Source of the DNA: Cyclobacteriaceae bacterium
GTDB taxonomy: Bacteria > Bacteroidota > Bacteroidia > Cytophagales > Cyclobacteriaceae
Assembly (NCBI GenBank): GCA_019638395.1
Contig: JAHBTX010000003.1
Location: forward strand, 124,001 to 188,000
DNA: 64,000 nucleotides
Direction: 5' to 3'
Position numbers and translations under genes: made by a program
Shown here: piece after piece, positions 53,464 to 62,528 of the stretch
Layout of the letters: each line of letters opens with the position of its first letter
Numbering within the stretch: the stretch's first letter is position 1
The notes under the pieces: generated by a model
What the model was told of the DNA's origin: nothing
Database searches by the model: none
Seen by the model: the letters and a program-made list of their open reading frames with translations, nothing else

Positions 53464-54282
53464 GTGAACCGAACCGAATTATTCAAACAAATCCAGAAAA
53501 AAAAGTCGTACTTGTGTGTGGGGTTGGATACCGACATCACCAAAATCCCCAAGCACCTGCTCTCGCTACCCGATCCGGTTTTTGAATTCAACAAACAAAT
53601 TATTGATGCCACTAAGGATTTTTGTGTGGCGTACAAACCCAATACAGCATTCTATGAAGCATTGGGAGCAACGGGTTGGCAAACACTGCAAAAAACGTTA
53701 GCCTATATTCCCAAAGATTGCTTCACCATTGCCGATGCCAAGCGTGGTGATATTGGGAATACTTCTGCATTGTATGCAAAGGCTTTTTTTGAAAAGATGA
53801 GTTTTGATGCACTTACAGTGGCACCCTATATGGGCGAGGACTCTGTGAAGCCATTTTTGAATTTTTCAGGTAAGTGGGTTGTCTTATTGGTGCATACGTC
53901 AAACCCGGGTAGTGTAGATGTGCAGCAACTTGAAACACGCGGTGGCCGGTTTGTGTATGAAGAAGTGATTATGGCTTCGCAGCGTTGGGCCTCGGCCGAT
54001 CAAATGATGTATGTAGTAGGTGCCACCAAAGCCGATAAGGTTGGAATTATCCGTGCGCTGGCACCCGATCATTTTTTACTAGTGCCGGGCGTAGGGGCAC
54101 AAGGTGGTGATCTGGAATCTGTTTCAAAAGCCGGAATGAATTTGCAATGCGGATTAATCGTAAACTCCTCGCGTGCTATTATCTATGCATCTTCTAATGA
54201 AGATTTTGCTGAGGCAGCTCGCACCGAGGCAAAGAAAGTGCAACAGGAAATGAATGAATATCTCGATAAGTTTATCAGGTAA
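53464..54282 (+). CDS. pyrF: Orotidine 5'-phosphate decarboxylase (type 2 subfamily)
   Basis: 272 residues, longer than the E. coli-type enzyme and typical of the type 2 subfamily. GTG at 53464 is the start ([23 protein letters not shown]). The catalytic DAKRGDIGN motif has Lys93; [11 protein letters not shown] and [13 protein letters not shown] bind the substrate, and [10 protein letters not shown] with [10 protein letters not shown] forms the phosphate site. It decarboxylates OMP to UMP, the last step of de novo UMP synthesis, and so complements pyrD at 4.7 kb although the genes are far apart. The following DUF2851 gene starts 14 bp later and is likely co-transcribed. Confidence 0.96.
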   Translation: MNRTELFKQIQKKKSYLCVGLDTDITKIPKHLLSLPDPVFEFNKQIIDATKDFCVAYKPNTAFYEALGATGWQTLQKTLAYIPKDCFTIADAKRGDIGNTSALYAKAFFEKMSFDALTVAPYMGEDSVKPFLNFSGKWVVLLVHTSNPGSVDVQQLETRGGRFVYEEVIMASQRWASADQMMYVVGATKADKVGIIRALAPDHFLLVPGVGAQGGDLESVSKAGMNLQCGLIVNSSRAIIYASSNEDFAEAARTEAKKVQQEMNEYLDKFIR

Positions 54283-54296
54283 AAAATGTTAATCCA

Positions 54297-55580
54297 TTGA
54301 CTGAATCCTTCCTCCATTACCTCTGGCAGTTTCAGTACTTTGATAAAAAGGAATTGATCACCACTACAGGTGAGTTGGTCTCAATTAGTAAACCCGGAAT
54401 TCTGAATACAGATGCCGGACCTGATTTTTCGCAGGCAAAAATTAAAGTTGATCAGATAAGTTGGGTGGGAAGTGTGGAAATTCATATTCAATCATCCGAT
54501 TGGTACGAACACAACCATCACCAAGATGCGGCCTATGAAAATGTTGTACTGCATGTAGTATGGGAAGAAAACAAACCTGTTTACCGTGCAGATGGTACGC
54601 GCTTACCCACCTTGCAATTAAAAGACCGAGTGGATAAGGCATTATTGAATTCATACACCCGGTTAATCAATAATGCGGGTCATATTCCTTGCCAGCCGAT
54701 GTTTTCAGCAGTTGATACTGTTATAAAGCAAGCAATGGTGGACAAAGCCGCCATGATTCGGTTGGAAGAAAAATCAAAGCAGGTATTGATGCTCCTTCAA
54801 TCCAATCAGGGCGATTGGGAAGAAACTACCTACCAATTACTGGCTGCTGGTTTTGGCTTTAAAGTAAACAAAGAACCCTTTCTTCAACTTGCAAAAGTGC
54901 TGCCCTACAAACTGATCCGAAAGCACAGAGCAAGTACAGAACAAACCGAAGCCCTTTTGTTTGGACAAGCAGGCTTTCTAACAACCAAAACAAAAGACGA
55001 ATACCTGACCAGATTATATGACGAGTTCAATTTTCTGAACAAAAAGTATAACTTGTTGGATGGGCAGTTGCATCCAGCGCAATGGAAATTTCTTCGCTTA
55101 CGCCCGGCAAATTTTCCAACCATCAGGCTCGCTCAGTTTGCAGCCTTGCTGGGTAGTTACGATAATATTTTTTCAACCCTGCTGGCTATCCACAACCATC
55201 AGGATTTGCAGAAATTATTCCAGGTACAAACTTCCTGGTATTGGAAGCAACACTATCGGTTTGCCAAACGGGCCACAGGTTCGGTACCCGAGTTAGGGGC
55301 CGATAGCCGGAATGTCATTTTAATCAACACGGTTATACCACTCTTAATAGCTTATGGCCAATCGCACGATGATTGGAGTTATGTAGATCGCGCAGTTTAT
55401 TTTTTACAGCAAACAACAGCCGAGAAGAACAAAATAATTCGCTTGTGGCAACAATTAGGTTATACTGCTTCCAATGCGTTTGAAACACAGGGATTGATAG
55501 AATTGCATAATAGCTTTTGTCAACGCAGGGCTTGTTTAAATTGCACCATTGGTTCAACAATGCTAAAGCCTGCTGTATGA
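54297..55580 (+). CDS. DUF2851-family protein
   Basis: 427 residues. The start codon appears to be TTG at 54297, giving TESFLHYLWQFQYFDKKEL, the standard DUF2851 N-terminus; the nearby ATG at 54286 is in another frame and stops at once. Characteristic motifs are NTDAGPDFSQAKIKVD, GSVEIHIQSSDWYEHNH and, near the end, FCQRRACLNCTIG with three cysteines. The family is largely confined to Bacteroidota and has no known function. The HNHHQD-type histidines and the cysteine cluster suggest metal binding, which is unproven. No signal peptide or membrane helix is visible. Its stop overlaps the next start as ATGA. Confidence 0.85.
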   Translation: MTESFLHYLWQFQYFDKKELITTTGELVSISKPGILNTDAGPDFSQAKIKVDQISWVGSVEIHIQSSDWYEHNHHQDAAYENVVLHVVWEENKPVYRADGTRLPTLQLKDRVDKALLNSYTRLINNAGHIPCQPMFSAVDTVIKQAMVDKAAMIRLEEKSKQVLMLLQSNQGDWEETTYQLLAAGFGFKVNKEPFLQLAKVLPYKLIRKHRASTEQTEALLFGQAGFLTTKTKDEYLTRLYDEFNFLNKKYNLLDGQLHPAQWKFLRLRPANFPTIRLAQFAALLGSYDNIFSTLLAIHNHQDLQKLFQVQTSWYWKQHYRFAKRATGSVPELGADSRNVILINTVIPLLIAYGQSHDDWSYVDRAVYFLQQTTAEKNKIIRLWQQLGYTASNAFETQGLIELHNSFCQRRACLNCTIGSTMLKPAV

Positions 55581-56833
55581 TTGTGCTGCACATGTTATTA
55601 TTAACAGCCCTGTTGTATTTTTTCTCAAAGCGAATCAATAATGATGATAAAAGATTATACTGGTTTGCTTGGTTGTATCGACTGTTGATGAGTGTGGCGT
55701 TGGGTCTCATCTATACATATTATTACAGTGCCAATGATACCTGGCATTTTTTTGATGATGCCACCAAACTTGCGGCAGTAGCCCGAACCAATTTCGTTAC
55801 CTACCTGCACGTACTTTTTACCAATCAACCCGATCCTGAAATCATTCAAAGTTTGTTTTATGCACAAGAGCGATCGCTTTTCCTGATAAAGTGTATTAGT
55901 TTGTTTGCCCTGATTAGTGGCGATAATTATTGGACCTGTTCCCTTTATATGGCTACTGTTGCGTTTGGGGCAGCGTGGTATTTTTTCAAAACCATTAGTT
56001 TCTATTTCGAACAAGCTAAGGTAGCGGCTGCGCTGGCCTGTTTGTTTTTTCCATCGGTTGTTTTCTGGAGCTCTGGTTTAGTGAAGGAAACGCTGGCATT
56101 GGCCGGGTTACTGGTTATAAGTGCTGTTGTGTTAAGACTTATGAAAGGGGGCAAAGTAACGGTGTTGCAAGTGCTCGTATGTGTGCTGGCAGGCTGGGTT
56201 GCCTGGAATCTTAAGTACTATTGGGCGGCTTTGTTTTTTGTTTCGGTACTTACTACGTTGATTGTATTTATAGCGGAGGAAAAATTTTTTCTACTACAAA
56301 GGTACAGGCCGCTAACCTGGAGTTTTGTGTTTTTACTTATTGGCTTAGCAGCAACGCGGTTGCATCCAAACTTTTACCTCGAACGCTTGTTGGAAGTAAT
56401 CATATCCAACTACCAGGCATTTGTAAAAATTTCAAAACCCGAAAGCCTTATTCATTTTTACAACCTGCAACCAACCTGGTGGAGCATTGTTACAAACGCA
56501 CCCCTGGCAGTTTTTTCCGGTCTGTTCCGGCCCTGGCTTGGTGAAGCCAACGGACTTACCAGTATAATCGCTGCTCTTGAAAATTTTATCTTAACAATTT
56601 TATTTGTTGGTGCATGTTTTCGCAAAACATGGAAAACAACCGATGGCCTGATAGTTATGGCTGTTATAGTGTATATACTGCTGGAATGCGTATTAATGGC
56701 AATAAGCTCACCCAACCTTGGCACGCTATCGCGCTACCGGGTTGGGTTTATGCCTTTTTTTATAATGCTGATTTCATATAGAAATCCATTGATCGAGAAG
56801 ATCAGATTATTAACATGGCATCGCCATAAGTAA
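55577..56833 (+). CDS. Polytopic membrane protein of unknown function
   Basis: 418 residues from the ATG at 55577, which overlaps the DUF2851 stop (ATGA). The frame is open further upstream only inside that gene. Around ten hydrophobic helices are visible ([15 protein letters not shown] first, [11 protein letters not shown] last) with a conserved-looking [15 protein letters not shown] loop and a larger loop at about 285-315. The overall pattern recalls polysaccharide polymerase or GT-C-type membrane enzymes, but no diagnostic motif is recognised. Its 3' end overlaps the convergent queA gene by 32 bp. Translational coupling with DUF2851 is likely, although the two have no evident common task. 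Confidence 0.75.
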   Translation: MIVLHMLLLTALLYFFSKRINNDDKRLYWFAWLYRLLMSVALGLIYTYYYSANDTWHFFDDATKLAAVARTNFVTYLHVLFTNQPDPEIIQSLFYAQERSLFLIKCISLFALISGDNYWTCSLYMATVAFGAAWYFFKTISFYFEQAKVAAALACLFFPSVVFWSSGLVKETLALAGLLVISAVVLRLMKGGKVTVLQVLVCVLAGWVAWNLKYYWAALFFVSVLTTLIVFIAEEKFFLLQRYRPLTWSFVFLLIGLAATRLHPNFYLERLLEVIISNYQAFVKISKPESLIHFYNLQPTWWSIVTNAPLAVFSGLFRPWLGEANGLTSIIAALENFILTILFVGACFRKTWKTTDGLIVMAVIVYILLECVLMAISSPNLGTLSRYRVGFMPFFIMLISYRNPLIEKIRLLTWHRHK

Positions 56834-57848
56834 GAAACTTATATTTTTCTTTCTTGGCGGTTTCGTAGGCTTTCATTACCAAATCAAAGCCACCAAATGC
56901 ACAAGCCATCATTAACAAGGTGGACTCAGGTTGGTGAAAGTTGGTAACCATAGCACTGCAAATTTTAAAGTCATAAGGTGGAAAAATAAATTTATCAGTC
57001 CAGCCTTCACGTTCCTTCAGGCGATTGGTTGCCGATACGGCCGTCTCCAACGCGCGCATGGTAGTAGTGCCAATAGCGCAAACTTTTTTCTTGTCGTCTA
57101 ACGCGCGATTAACAGTTTTCACCACTTCGGGGCCTACAATAAAGTTTTCAGAATCTGTTTTGTGCTTGGTAAGGTCTTCTACATCTACTGCGCGAAATGT
57201 TCCCAATCCAATGTGTAATGTAATAAACGACATATCCACGCCTTTAATCTGAAGACGTTTCACCAGTTGTTTGGTAAAGTGCATACCGGCTGTGGGTGCC
57301 GATACTGCCCCTTTGTTTTTAGCGAAAATGGTTTGAAACCTTTCTTTATCGGCAGGTTCAACTTTACGCTTAATATATTTAGGTAGTGGTGTTTCGCCTA
57401 AGGTTTCCACCACTTTATCAAACGCAGCAGAGTCACCATCAAATAAAAAACGAATGGTTCTGCCCCGCGATGTAGTGTTATCAATTACTTCGGCCACCAA
57501 ATCACCATCGCCAAAATAAAGTTTGTTGCCTACCCGTATTTTACGGGCCGGATCCACCAATACATCCCACAAATGCATTTCTGCATTTAATTCACGCAAT
57601 AGAAATACTTCAATCTTGGCTCCGGTTTTTTCTTTACGCCCATAGAGGCGTGCCGGAAATACCATCGTGTCGTTACCGACCATTACATCGCCTTCTTCAA
57701 AATAATTAACGATGTCTTTAAAAATTTTGTGTTCAATCTTTCCGGTAGCCCGGTGAAGTACCATCATGCGGGCCTCATCGCGGTTTTCGGCCGGATGCGA
57801 AGCGATTAAGCTGTTGGGAATGTCGAATTTGAATTCTGATAATTTCAT
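56802..57848 (-). CDS. queA: S-adenosylmethionine:tRNA ribosyltransferase-isomerase
   Basis: At 348 residues it is the normal length. [32 protein letters not shown] is the classical N-terminus (given here across two motifs: FDIPNSLIA and RDEARMMVL). Later come [53 protein letters not shown] and [13 protein letters not shown]. It transfers the ribosyl part of SAM to preQ1 at the wobble position of GUN-anticodon tRNAs, giving epoxyqueuosine. The end overlaps the convergent membrane-protein gene by 32 bp. The 334-bp region upstream holds a possible short coding frame. Confidence 0.96.
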   Translation of the reverse strand: MKLSEFKFDIPNSLIASHPAENRDEARMMVLHRATGKIEHKIFKDIVNYFEEGDVMVGNDTMVFPARLYGRKEKTGAKIEVFLLRELNAEMHLWDVLVDPARKIRVGNKLYFGDGDLVAEVIDNTTSRGRTIRFLFDGDSAAFDKVVETLGETPLPKYIKRKVEPADKERFQTIFAKNKGAVSAPTAGMHFTKQLVKRLQIKGVDMSFITLHIGLGTFRAVDVEDLTKHKTDSENFIVGPEVVKTVNRALDDKKKVCAIGTTTMRALETAVSATNRLKEREGWTDKFIFPPYDFKICSAMVTNFHQPESTLLMMACAFGGFDLVMKAYETAKKEKYKFLTYGDAMLII

Positions 57849-58182
57849 GCGTTAATTTTTTTTGATGGTTAGATAGAATAGTCAGCGGGAGGTTTTCCGT
57901 ACACGGTAATGTTGCGCGACCATTTCATAAGCTTACGGGCTTTAATGCACGCATGGGCGTGCTGGTTTTTTAAATAAGGTGGCAAAAATAGGGTATCAAC
58001 TACCCGAAACGGAAATTTCCTGCAAGATTTTTAGAAACAAATTGATGGTTAGGAGCGTCTTAGGAACAGATTTCGGCAGCAGGTGCCAGTTTTAGTTAAA
58101 TCAAATCGTCCGTTTGTTACTTGTTTGCGCGAAAATCCGTGTTTCTTGCAACCTCAAAATGGTTTTATCCCGTTAAACCCAC
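57849..58182. promoter_or_regulatory. Divergent intergenic region between queA and the ABC permease
   Basis: 334 bp. It contains a candidate minus-strand -7 box TATTTTTG at about 57985-57992, which would give queA a leader of about 130 bases, and the perfect hairpin GCACGC-ATGG-GCGTGC (57947-57962) followed on the plus strand by TTTTTT. No preQ1 riboswitch could be recognised by eye. The right half (58010-58182), in front of the permease gene, shows no clear promoter or RNA. Confidence 0.35.
57869..57985 (-). CDS. Possible 38-residue basic peptide upstream of queA
   Basis: On the minus strand a frame from TTG at 57985 to TAA at 57869 encodes a basic peptide rich in His, Lys and Arg, ending YGKPPADYSI. 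An internal ATG at 57928 would give only 19 residues (MKWSRNITVYGKPPADYSI). The TTG overlaps a TATTTTTG sequence that fits the TAnnTTTG promoter box, which argues against that start and for the internal ATG, or for a non-coding queA leader. A GCACGC/GCGTGC hairpin (57947-57962) lies inside. The composition looks protein-like, but I recognise no family. It could be a small gene, a leader peptide or chance. Confidence 0.25.
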   Translation of the reverse strand: MPPYLKNQHAHACIKARKLMKWSRNITVYGKPPADYSI

Positions 58183-59445
58183 ATGCTAACAATTCGCCTG
58201 ATTTATGAGAGCCTGGGCTTTGCCTGGCGAGCGCTCAAGTCTAATATCTTACGAACAGTACTTTCGCTGCTGGGAGTAACAATTGGTATCTTTTCGATTA
58301 TTGCCGTTCTAACCTTAGTGGATTCGTTGGAAAAAAACATTCGCGACAGCTTTAATTTTTTGGGGAGCGATGTGATCTACGTGGGCAAATGGCCCTTTAC
58401 AGGGGGCAATGGGCGCGATTGGTGGAAAGAGTATTTAATGCGGCCCAACGTAAGTTATGCCGAGTATAAATTTTTGCGCGCTAATCTAAAAACAGCTCAA
58501 ACCGTTTCCATTTTTGCCGATGTGGGGGGAATTACAGTTAAAAGTGGCAACAGTGGCGTTAGCCAGATAACATTGAAAGGTGCCGATCTGGATTTTGACA
58601 AGATTTTTGAAATTAATATAGAAAGTGGCCGTTACCTTACCAATGATGAAATTGAAGCCGGCAGGAATGTGGTGATTATAGGCTATGAAGTAGCCCGGGC
58701 ACTTTTTCCGAATCAGGATACCCCCGTTGGATCAACTGTAAAAATTAAGAACCTTAAATTTATTGTAGTAGGAGTAACCAAACGCGAAGGCGAAAGCTTT
58801 TTAGGTACCCCCAGCAATGATTACAGTGTAATTATTCCATACGATGCTTTCCGAAAACTGTATCAAACCGGTACCGGCCGGTGGAATGAATTAGGTTCCG
58901 ATATTGGGTTAAAAGGGTTTAGTACAGATATCGGTTTGGTTGAAATGGAAAATGATGCAAGGGGTTTGCTCCGTGTAAAGCGCGGATTGAAACCGATTCA
59001 AAAAGATAATTTTTCTTTAAACCGACCCGAAGCTGTAGCGAACATGATTAGTGGTGTTTTTGATGTGTTGAGTGTAGCCGGCTGGGTAATTGGAGGGTTT
59101 TCGATGTTGGTTGGTGGTTTTGGGATTGCCAACATCATGTTTGTTTCTGTTAAAGAACGTACCAGTATAATCGGCCTTCAGAAATCGCTTGGCGCGAAGA
59201 ATTACTTTATTTTATTCCAATTCTTATTCGAGTCTGTATTTCTTAGTTTGATCGGTGGTTTGTCAGGCCTCTTCCTGGTGTGGCTGCTTACACTGGCCCC
59301 GTTCGGAAGTTTACAGGTGGTATTATCGGTAAAAAATATAGTATTAGGTCTTGGCGTATCGTCCATCATCGGGTTGATTGCTGGTATAGTTCCTGCTGCC
59401 ATGGCAGCCCGCCTCGATCCGGTTATTGCAATCAGGGCCGCTTAG
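58183..59445 (+). CDS. ABC transporter permease, MacB/FtsX type
   Basis: 420 residues. One transmembrane helix near the N-terminus (LSLLGVTIGIFSIIAVLTLV, about 25-45) is followed by a periplasmic MacB_PCD domain (about 50-270, with LGSDVIYVGKWPF and SGRYLTNDEIEAGRNVVIIG split over strands). Three C-terminal FtsX-type helices follow, with GGFGIANIMFVSVKERTSIIG and SIIGLIAGIVPAAMAARLDP. Such permeases work with a separate ATPase and often an adaptor to move lipoproteins, peptides or antibiotics out, or act as mechanotransmitters. No ATPase gene is adjacent, so the partner must be encoded elsewhere. The cargo is unknown. A long hairpin terminator lies between it and recA. Confidence 0.9.
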   Translation: MLTIRLIYESLGFAWRALKSNILRTVLSLLGVTIGIFSIIAVLTLVDSLEKNIRDSFNFLGSDVIYVGKWPFTGGNGRDWWKEYLMRPNVSYAEYKFLRANLKTAQTVSIFADVGGITVKSGNSGVSQITLKGADLDFDKIFEINIESGRYLTNDEIEAGRNVVIIGYEVARALFPNQDTPVGSTVKIKNLKFIVVGVTKREGESFLGTPSNDYSVIIPYDAFRKLYQTGTGRWNELGSDIGLKGFSTDIGLVEMENDARGLLRVKRGLKPIQKDNFSLNRPEAVANMISGVFDVLSVAGWVIGGFSMLVGGFGIANIMFVSVKERTSIIGLQKSLGAKNYFILFQFLFESVFLSLIGGLSGLFLVWLLTLAPFGSLQVVLSVKNIVLGLGVSSIIGLIAGIVPAAMAARLDPVIAIRAA

Positions 59446-59447
59446 TC

Positions 59448-59508
59448 AATTTCGGATTTAAAATTCAAGATTAGAGTCACTCCAATCTTGAATTTTAAAC
59501 CCGAAATT
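59448..59508. terminator. Long inverted repeat between convergent genes, bidirectional terminator
   Basis: AATTTCGG (59448-59455) and the 15-bp arm TTAAAATTCAAGATT (59458-59472) are mirrored by AATCTTGAATTTTAA (59484-59498) and CCGAAATT (59501-59508), with an 11-base loop and a two-base internal bulge. It lies exactly between the stops of the ABC permease and recA, and AT-rich arms supply T-tracts in both directions. Confidence 0.8.
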
Positions 59509-59514
59509 TTAAAT

Positions 59515-60549
59515 CTACTCCACCTCTTCTTTTACCTCAGCACCACTGGAAATTTTTTCTTTGATTTTCTTTTCCAGTTCTTCCGATAGTTCAGGATTAT
59601 CTTCAATTAGTTGTTTTACGGCATCCCGGCCCTGGCCCAGTTTGTTGCCATTGTAAGAGAACCACGAGCCTGACTTTTGAATCACGTTTAACTCAACACC
59701 CAGATCCACAATTTCGCCCGACTTGGAGATACCTCTTCCATACATAATGTCGAACTCTACTACCTTAAATGGTGGTGCTACTTTATTTTTCACAACCTTA
59801 ACTTTTACGCGGTTCCCGGTAATGTCATCGGCCGATTCTTTGATCTGCCCAATTCTTCGGATGTCCAATCGCACAGATGCGTAAAACTTAAGTGCGTTAC
59901 CACCGGTTGTCGTTTCCGGGTTGCCGAACATAACCCCGATTTTTTCGCGTAACTGGTTAATAAAAATACAGGCACAACCGGTTTTGCTAATGGTACCCGT
60001 TAGTTTTCGCAATGCCTGCGACATCAGGCGGGCTTGTAACCCCATTTTACTTTCACCCATTTCGCCTTCCAGTTCACCTTTCGGTACCAGTGCTGCTACG
60101 GAGTCGATTACAATAATATCAATTGCGCCCGAGCGAATGAGGTGTTCTGCAATTTCAAGGGCTTGCTCGCCATTGTCGGGTTGCGATATCAACAAATTCT
60201 CGGTATCAATTCCCAGCTTCTCTGCATAACTTTTATCAAAAGCATGTTCGGCATCAATAAAAGCAGCAAGGCCGCCTTTTTTCTGGGCTTCGGCAATGGC
60301 ATGCATGGTTAACGTTGTTTTACCAGATGATTCAGGGCCATAAATTTCAGTAACCCGACCCCGTGGAATACCCCCAATTCCCAACGCGATATCTAAACCC
60401 AACGATCCGGTAGAAATGGCCGCAACGTCCATTACCTTGGTATCATTCAGTTTCATTACGGTACCTTTTCCGTAGGTCTTTTCCAGTTTATCGATGGTAA
60501 GCTGGAGAGCCTTTAACTTCTCTTTTGCATCACTTTTAACTTCGCTCAT
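59515..60549 (-). CDS. recA: Recombinase RecA
   Basis: 344 residues, normal length. Walker [10 protein letters not shown] lies at 71-79; [17 protein letters not shown] and [19 protein letters not shown] (Walker B and loop L1) follow, then [21 protein letters not shown] (L2, shown here in two parts: [10 protein letters not shown] and [13 protein letters not shown]). The C-terminus is acidic, as in other RecA proteins ([15 protein letters not shown]). It binds single-stranded DNA and drives strand exchange and recombinational repair. A near-perfect palindrome 43-59 bp upstream of the ATG may be an operator. Confidence 0.97.
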   Translation of the reverse strand: MSEVKSDAKEKLKALQLTIDKLEKTYGKGTVMKLNDTKVMDVAAISTGSLGLDIALGIGGIPRGRVTEIYGPESSGKTTLTMHAIAEAQKKGGLAAFIDAEHAFDKSYAEKLGIDTENLLISQPDNGEQALEIAEHLIRSGAIDIIVIDSVAALVPKGELEGEMGESKMGLQARLMSQALRKLTGTISKTGCACIFINQLREKIGVMFGNPETTTGGNALKFYASVRLDIRRIGQIKESADDITGNRVKVKVVKNKVAPPFKVVEFDIMYGRGISKSGEIVDLGVELNVIQKSGSWFSYNGNKLGQGRDAVKQLIEDNPELSEELEKKIKEKISSGAEVKEEVE

Positions 60550-60591
60550 ATATTTGATTTGTTTATTTGCAGGTTAATTTCTGGGTGAAAT

Positions 60592-60608
60592 TACTACTAT
60601 TAGTAGTA
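60592..60608 (-). promoter_or_regulatory. Operator-like palindrome upstream of recA
   Basis: TACTACTA-T-TAGTAGTA is a perfect 8-bp inverted repeat, 43-59 bp before the recA start. On the minus strand it directly follows TATTTTAC, a partial match to the TAnnTTTG -7 box, so it would cover the transcription start, a classic repressor position. It may be a damage-response operator; the regulator is not known. Confidence 0.5.
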
Positions 60609-60708
60609 TTGTAAAATATTTAAGCTAATATTTTTAGTATTTATAGATATTCACATTATCCTTTAAAAGTAAAGGTTTTACTAAACGCACGCCTTAATTT
60701 GCCTGCCG

Positions 60709-61725
60709 ATGCTGAAAAAAATCTTTTGGAGTATTGGTGTTGTACTGTTGGTACTGCTTGTATGGAATTGGCAGTTGGTGGTTTATGGCGCACGCCAGGG
60801 CTATGGGCAAGTGCGGATGGTTTGGAACGCACGGCCCATCGAAGATTTTCTGGCTAATCCCAACTTCCCCGATTCGTTAAAAGCCAAGTTAGTACTCATT
60901 CAGGAAATCCGCAGGTATGCCATCGACTCGCTGGGGCTAAAGGATACAGAGAACTATAAAACATTATACGATCAGCAGGGTGAGGAAATCATGTGGGTTG
61001 TACAAGCCTGCGAGCCTTTTCAGCTTAAAGCCAAGCAATGGCAGTTTCCGGTAATAGGTACGGTTCCCTACAAGGGTTTTTTTGAAAAGCAGAAAGCATT
61101 GGATGAGCGCACTAAACTGGAGGCTGAAGGGTATGATGTAAGCATCCGTAACCCGGGCGGGTGGTCCACATTAGGTTGGTTTACCGATCCGATTTTAAGT
61201 GGTATGCTAAAACGAAACGAAGGCGATCTGGCCAGCCTGATTATTCATGAAATGGTACATGCTACCATTTTTGTAAAAGATGATGTGGATTTCAATGAAA
61301 ATCTGGCCTCGTTTATTGGCGACACAGCAGCGTATTATTTTCTCGCCTCCAAGTATGGTAAAACCTCGGCCGAGTTTACACAATACTGGCAGGAAGATCA
61401 GGACTACCGCCTTTATAGCAATCATATTTTAAAAGGCACGCGCTTACTCGATAGCTTGTATAAGAGTTTTGCCGATACCACCTCACTTGCACTAAAACAG
61501 CAGGCAAAAAAAACTATGATTGAACGAATCATGAACTCAACCGATACATTGCCATTATACCAACCTCGAAAAACAACAGGCCATCTGCCCAACAATACCT
61601 ATTTTATGTCCTATCATTTATACCAGGCCCGGCAGCATACATTCAGTTCTGAATTGGATACTGACTTTGGTGGCGACTTACGCACGTACATCAAACACCT
61701 TACACAAAAGCATCCTTTTCTCTAA
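60709..61725 (+). CDS. Predicted aminopeptidase (PF10023-like), membrane-anchored
   Basis: 338 residues. One N-terminal transmembrane helix (IFWSIGVVLLVLLVWNW) anchors a large domain with YGARQGYGQVRMVWNARPIEDFL split over its start, GTVPYKGFF and DPILSGM. The zinc motif HEMVH lies at 180-184 in LIIHEMVHATIF, and the third ligand is likely the glutamate in FNENLASFIGD. This is the layout of the putative aminopeptidase family found in many Gram-negative bacteria. It should act on peptides in the periplasm, although enzymatic proof is scarce for the family. It is divergent from recA and not tightly linked to the following two-component genes. Confidence 0.85.
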   Translation: MLKKIFWSIGVVLLVLLVWNWQLVVYGARQGYGQVRMVWNARPIEDFLANPNFPDSLKAKLVLIQEIRRYAIDSLGLKDTENYKTLYDQQGEEIMWVVQACEPFQLKAKQWQFPVIGTVPYKGFFEKQKALDERTKLEAEGYDVSIRNPGGWSTLGWFTDPILSGMLKRNEGDLASLIIHEMVHATIFVKDDVDFNENLASFIGDTAAYYFLASKYGKTSAEFTQYWQEDQDYRLYSNHILKGTRLLDSLYKSFADTTSLALKQQAKKTMIERIMNSTDTLPLYQPRKTTGHLPNNTYFMSYHLYQARQHTFSSELDTDFGGDLRTYIKHLTQKHPFL

Positions 61726-61802
61726 TGTAACGGCAATCTATCCTGCCCATTAAGGAATTGTTAAGGAGATAATACTGGTTTTTAATTGGCTTAATTTGTA
61801 TC

Positions 61803-61810
61803 TACTTTTA
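61803..61810 (+). promoter_or_regulatory. Probable -7 box of the PhoB/PhoR-like operon
   Basis: TACTTTTA differs from the Bacteroidota consensus TAnnTTTG at the last base only and lies 26 bp before the ATG of the response regulator. An ATTGG about 19 bp upstream could serve as the -33 element. Confidence 0.35.
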
Positions 61811-61835
61811 TCGCGAATAAATTGTTAAAAAAACT

Positions 61836-62525
61836 ATGGGTAATAAGCCAACGCAAAAAGTGCTGGTAGTGGACGATGAAGAACCCATTCTGGAACTGTT
61901 AAAGTACAACCTCGAAAAACAAGGCTACGATGTACGCACAGCGGCCGATGGCCAACAGGCAGTAGATCAAGCCAAAAAATTTCACCCCGATCTTGTGCTG
62001 TTGGATATTATGATGCCCAAAATGGATGGAGTTGAGGCCTGTAGGCAAATACGGGCCATACCCGAAATGGTAAACACGTTTATTGTGTTCCTGACTGCCC
62101 GCGCAGAAGAATACTCTGAAGTGGCTGCCTTTGACGTAGGTGCCGATGACTACATTCTGAAACCCATAAAGCCCCGGGCATTAATGAGTAGAATCAGCGC
62201 GCTTTTCCGCAGAGATTCAAAAAAGAAAAACACCTCCAGCCAGATTAAAATTGGCGAATTGGTAATTGATCGCACCAGTTACACCGTTCAGATAAAAGGC
62301 AAGGAAGTGAGTCTTCCCAAAAAAGAGTTTGAACTTTTATTTTTCCTGGCACAAAACCCCAACAAAGTTTTCAGTCGCGATGACTTATTGCAGAACATTT
62401 GGGGCTCTGATGTTTATGTGCTGGCGCGCACGGTTGACGTTCACATTCGTAAAGTGCGCGAAAAGATAGGAGATGACTATATTACCACTGTTAAAGGAGT
62501 GGGGTATAAGTTCAATCTCAATTAA
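61836..62525 (+). CDS. PhoB/OmpR-family response regulator
   Basis: 229 residues. The receiver (about 8-125) has the acidic pair DDEE, phospho-acceptor Asp57 in LVLLDIMMPKMDG, and Lys in YILKPIKP. The winged-helix DNA-binding domain (about 135-228) carries LPKKEFELLFFLAQNPNKVFSR split over helix one and two, TVDVHIRKVREKIGDD as the recognition part, and GVGYKFN. The cognate kinase starts 4 bp after the stop. The pair resembles PhoB/PhoR and, in Bacteroidota, is a common single-copy pair; phosphate control is only one possibility, as no pst genes are visible. Confidence 0.93.
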   Translation: MGNKPTQKVLVVDDEEPILELLKYNLEKQGYDVRTAADGQQAVDQAKKFHPDLVLLDIMMPKMDGVEACRQIRAIPEMVNTFIVFLTARAEEYSEVAAFDVGADDYILKPIKPRALMSRISALFRRDSKKKNTSSQIKIGELVIDRTSYTVQIKGKEVSLPKKEFELLFFLAQNPNKVFSRDDLLQNIWGSDVYVLARTVDVHIRKVREKIGDDYITTVKGVGYKFNLN

Positions 62526-62528
62526 TGC

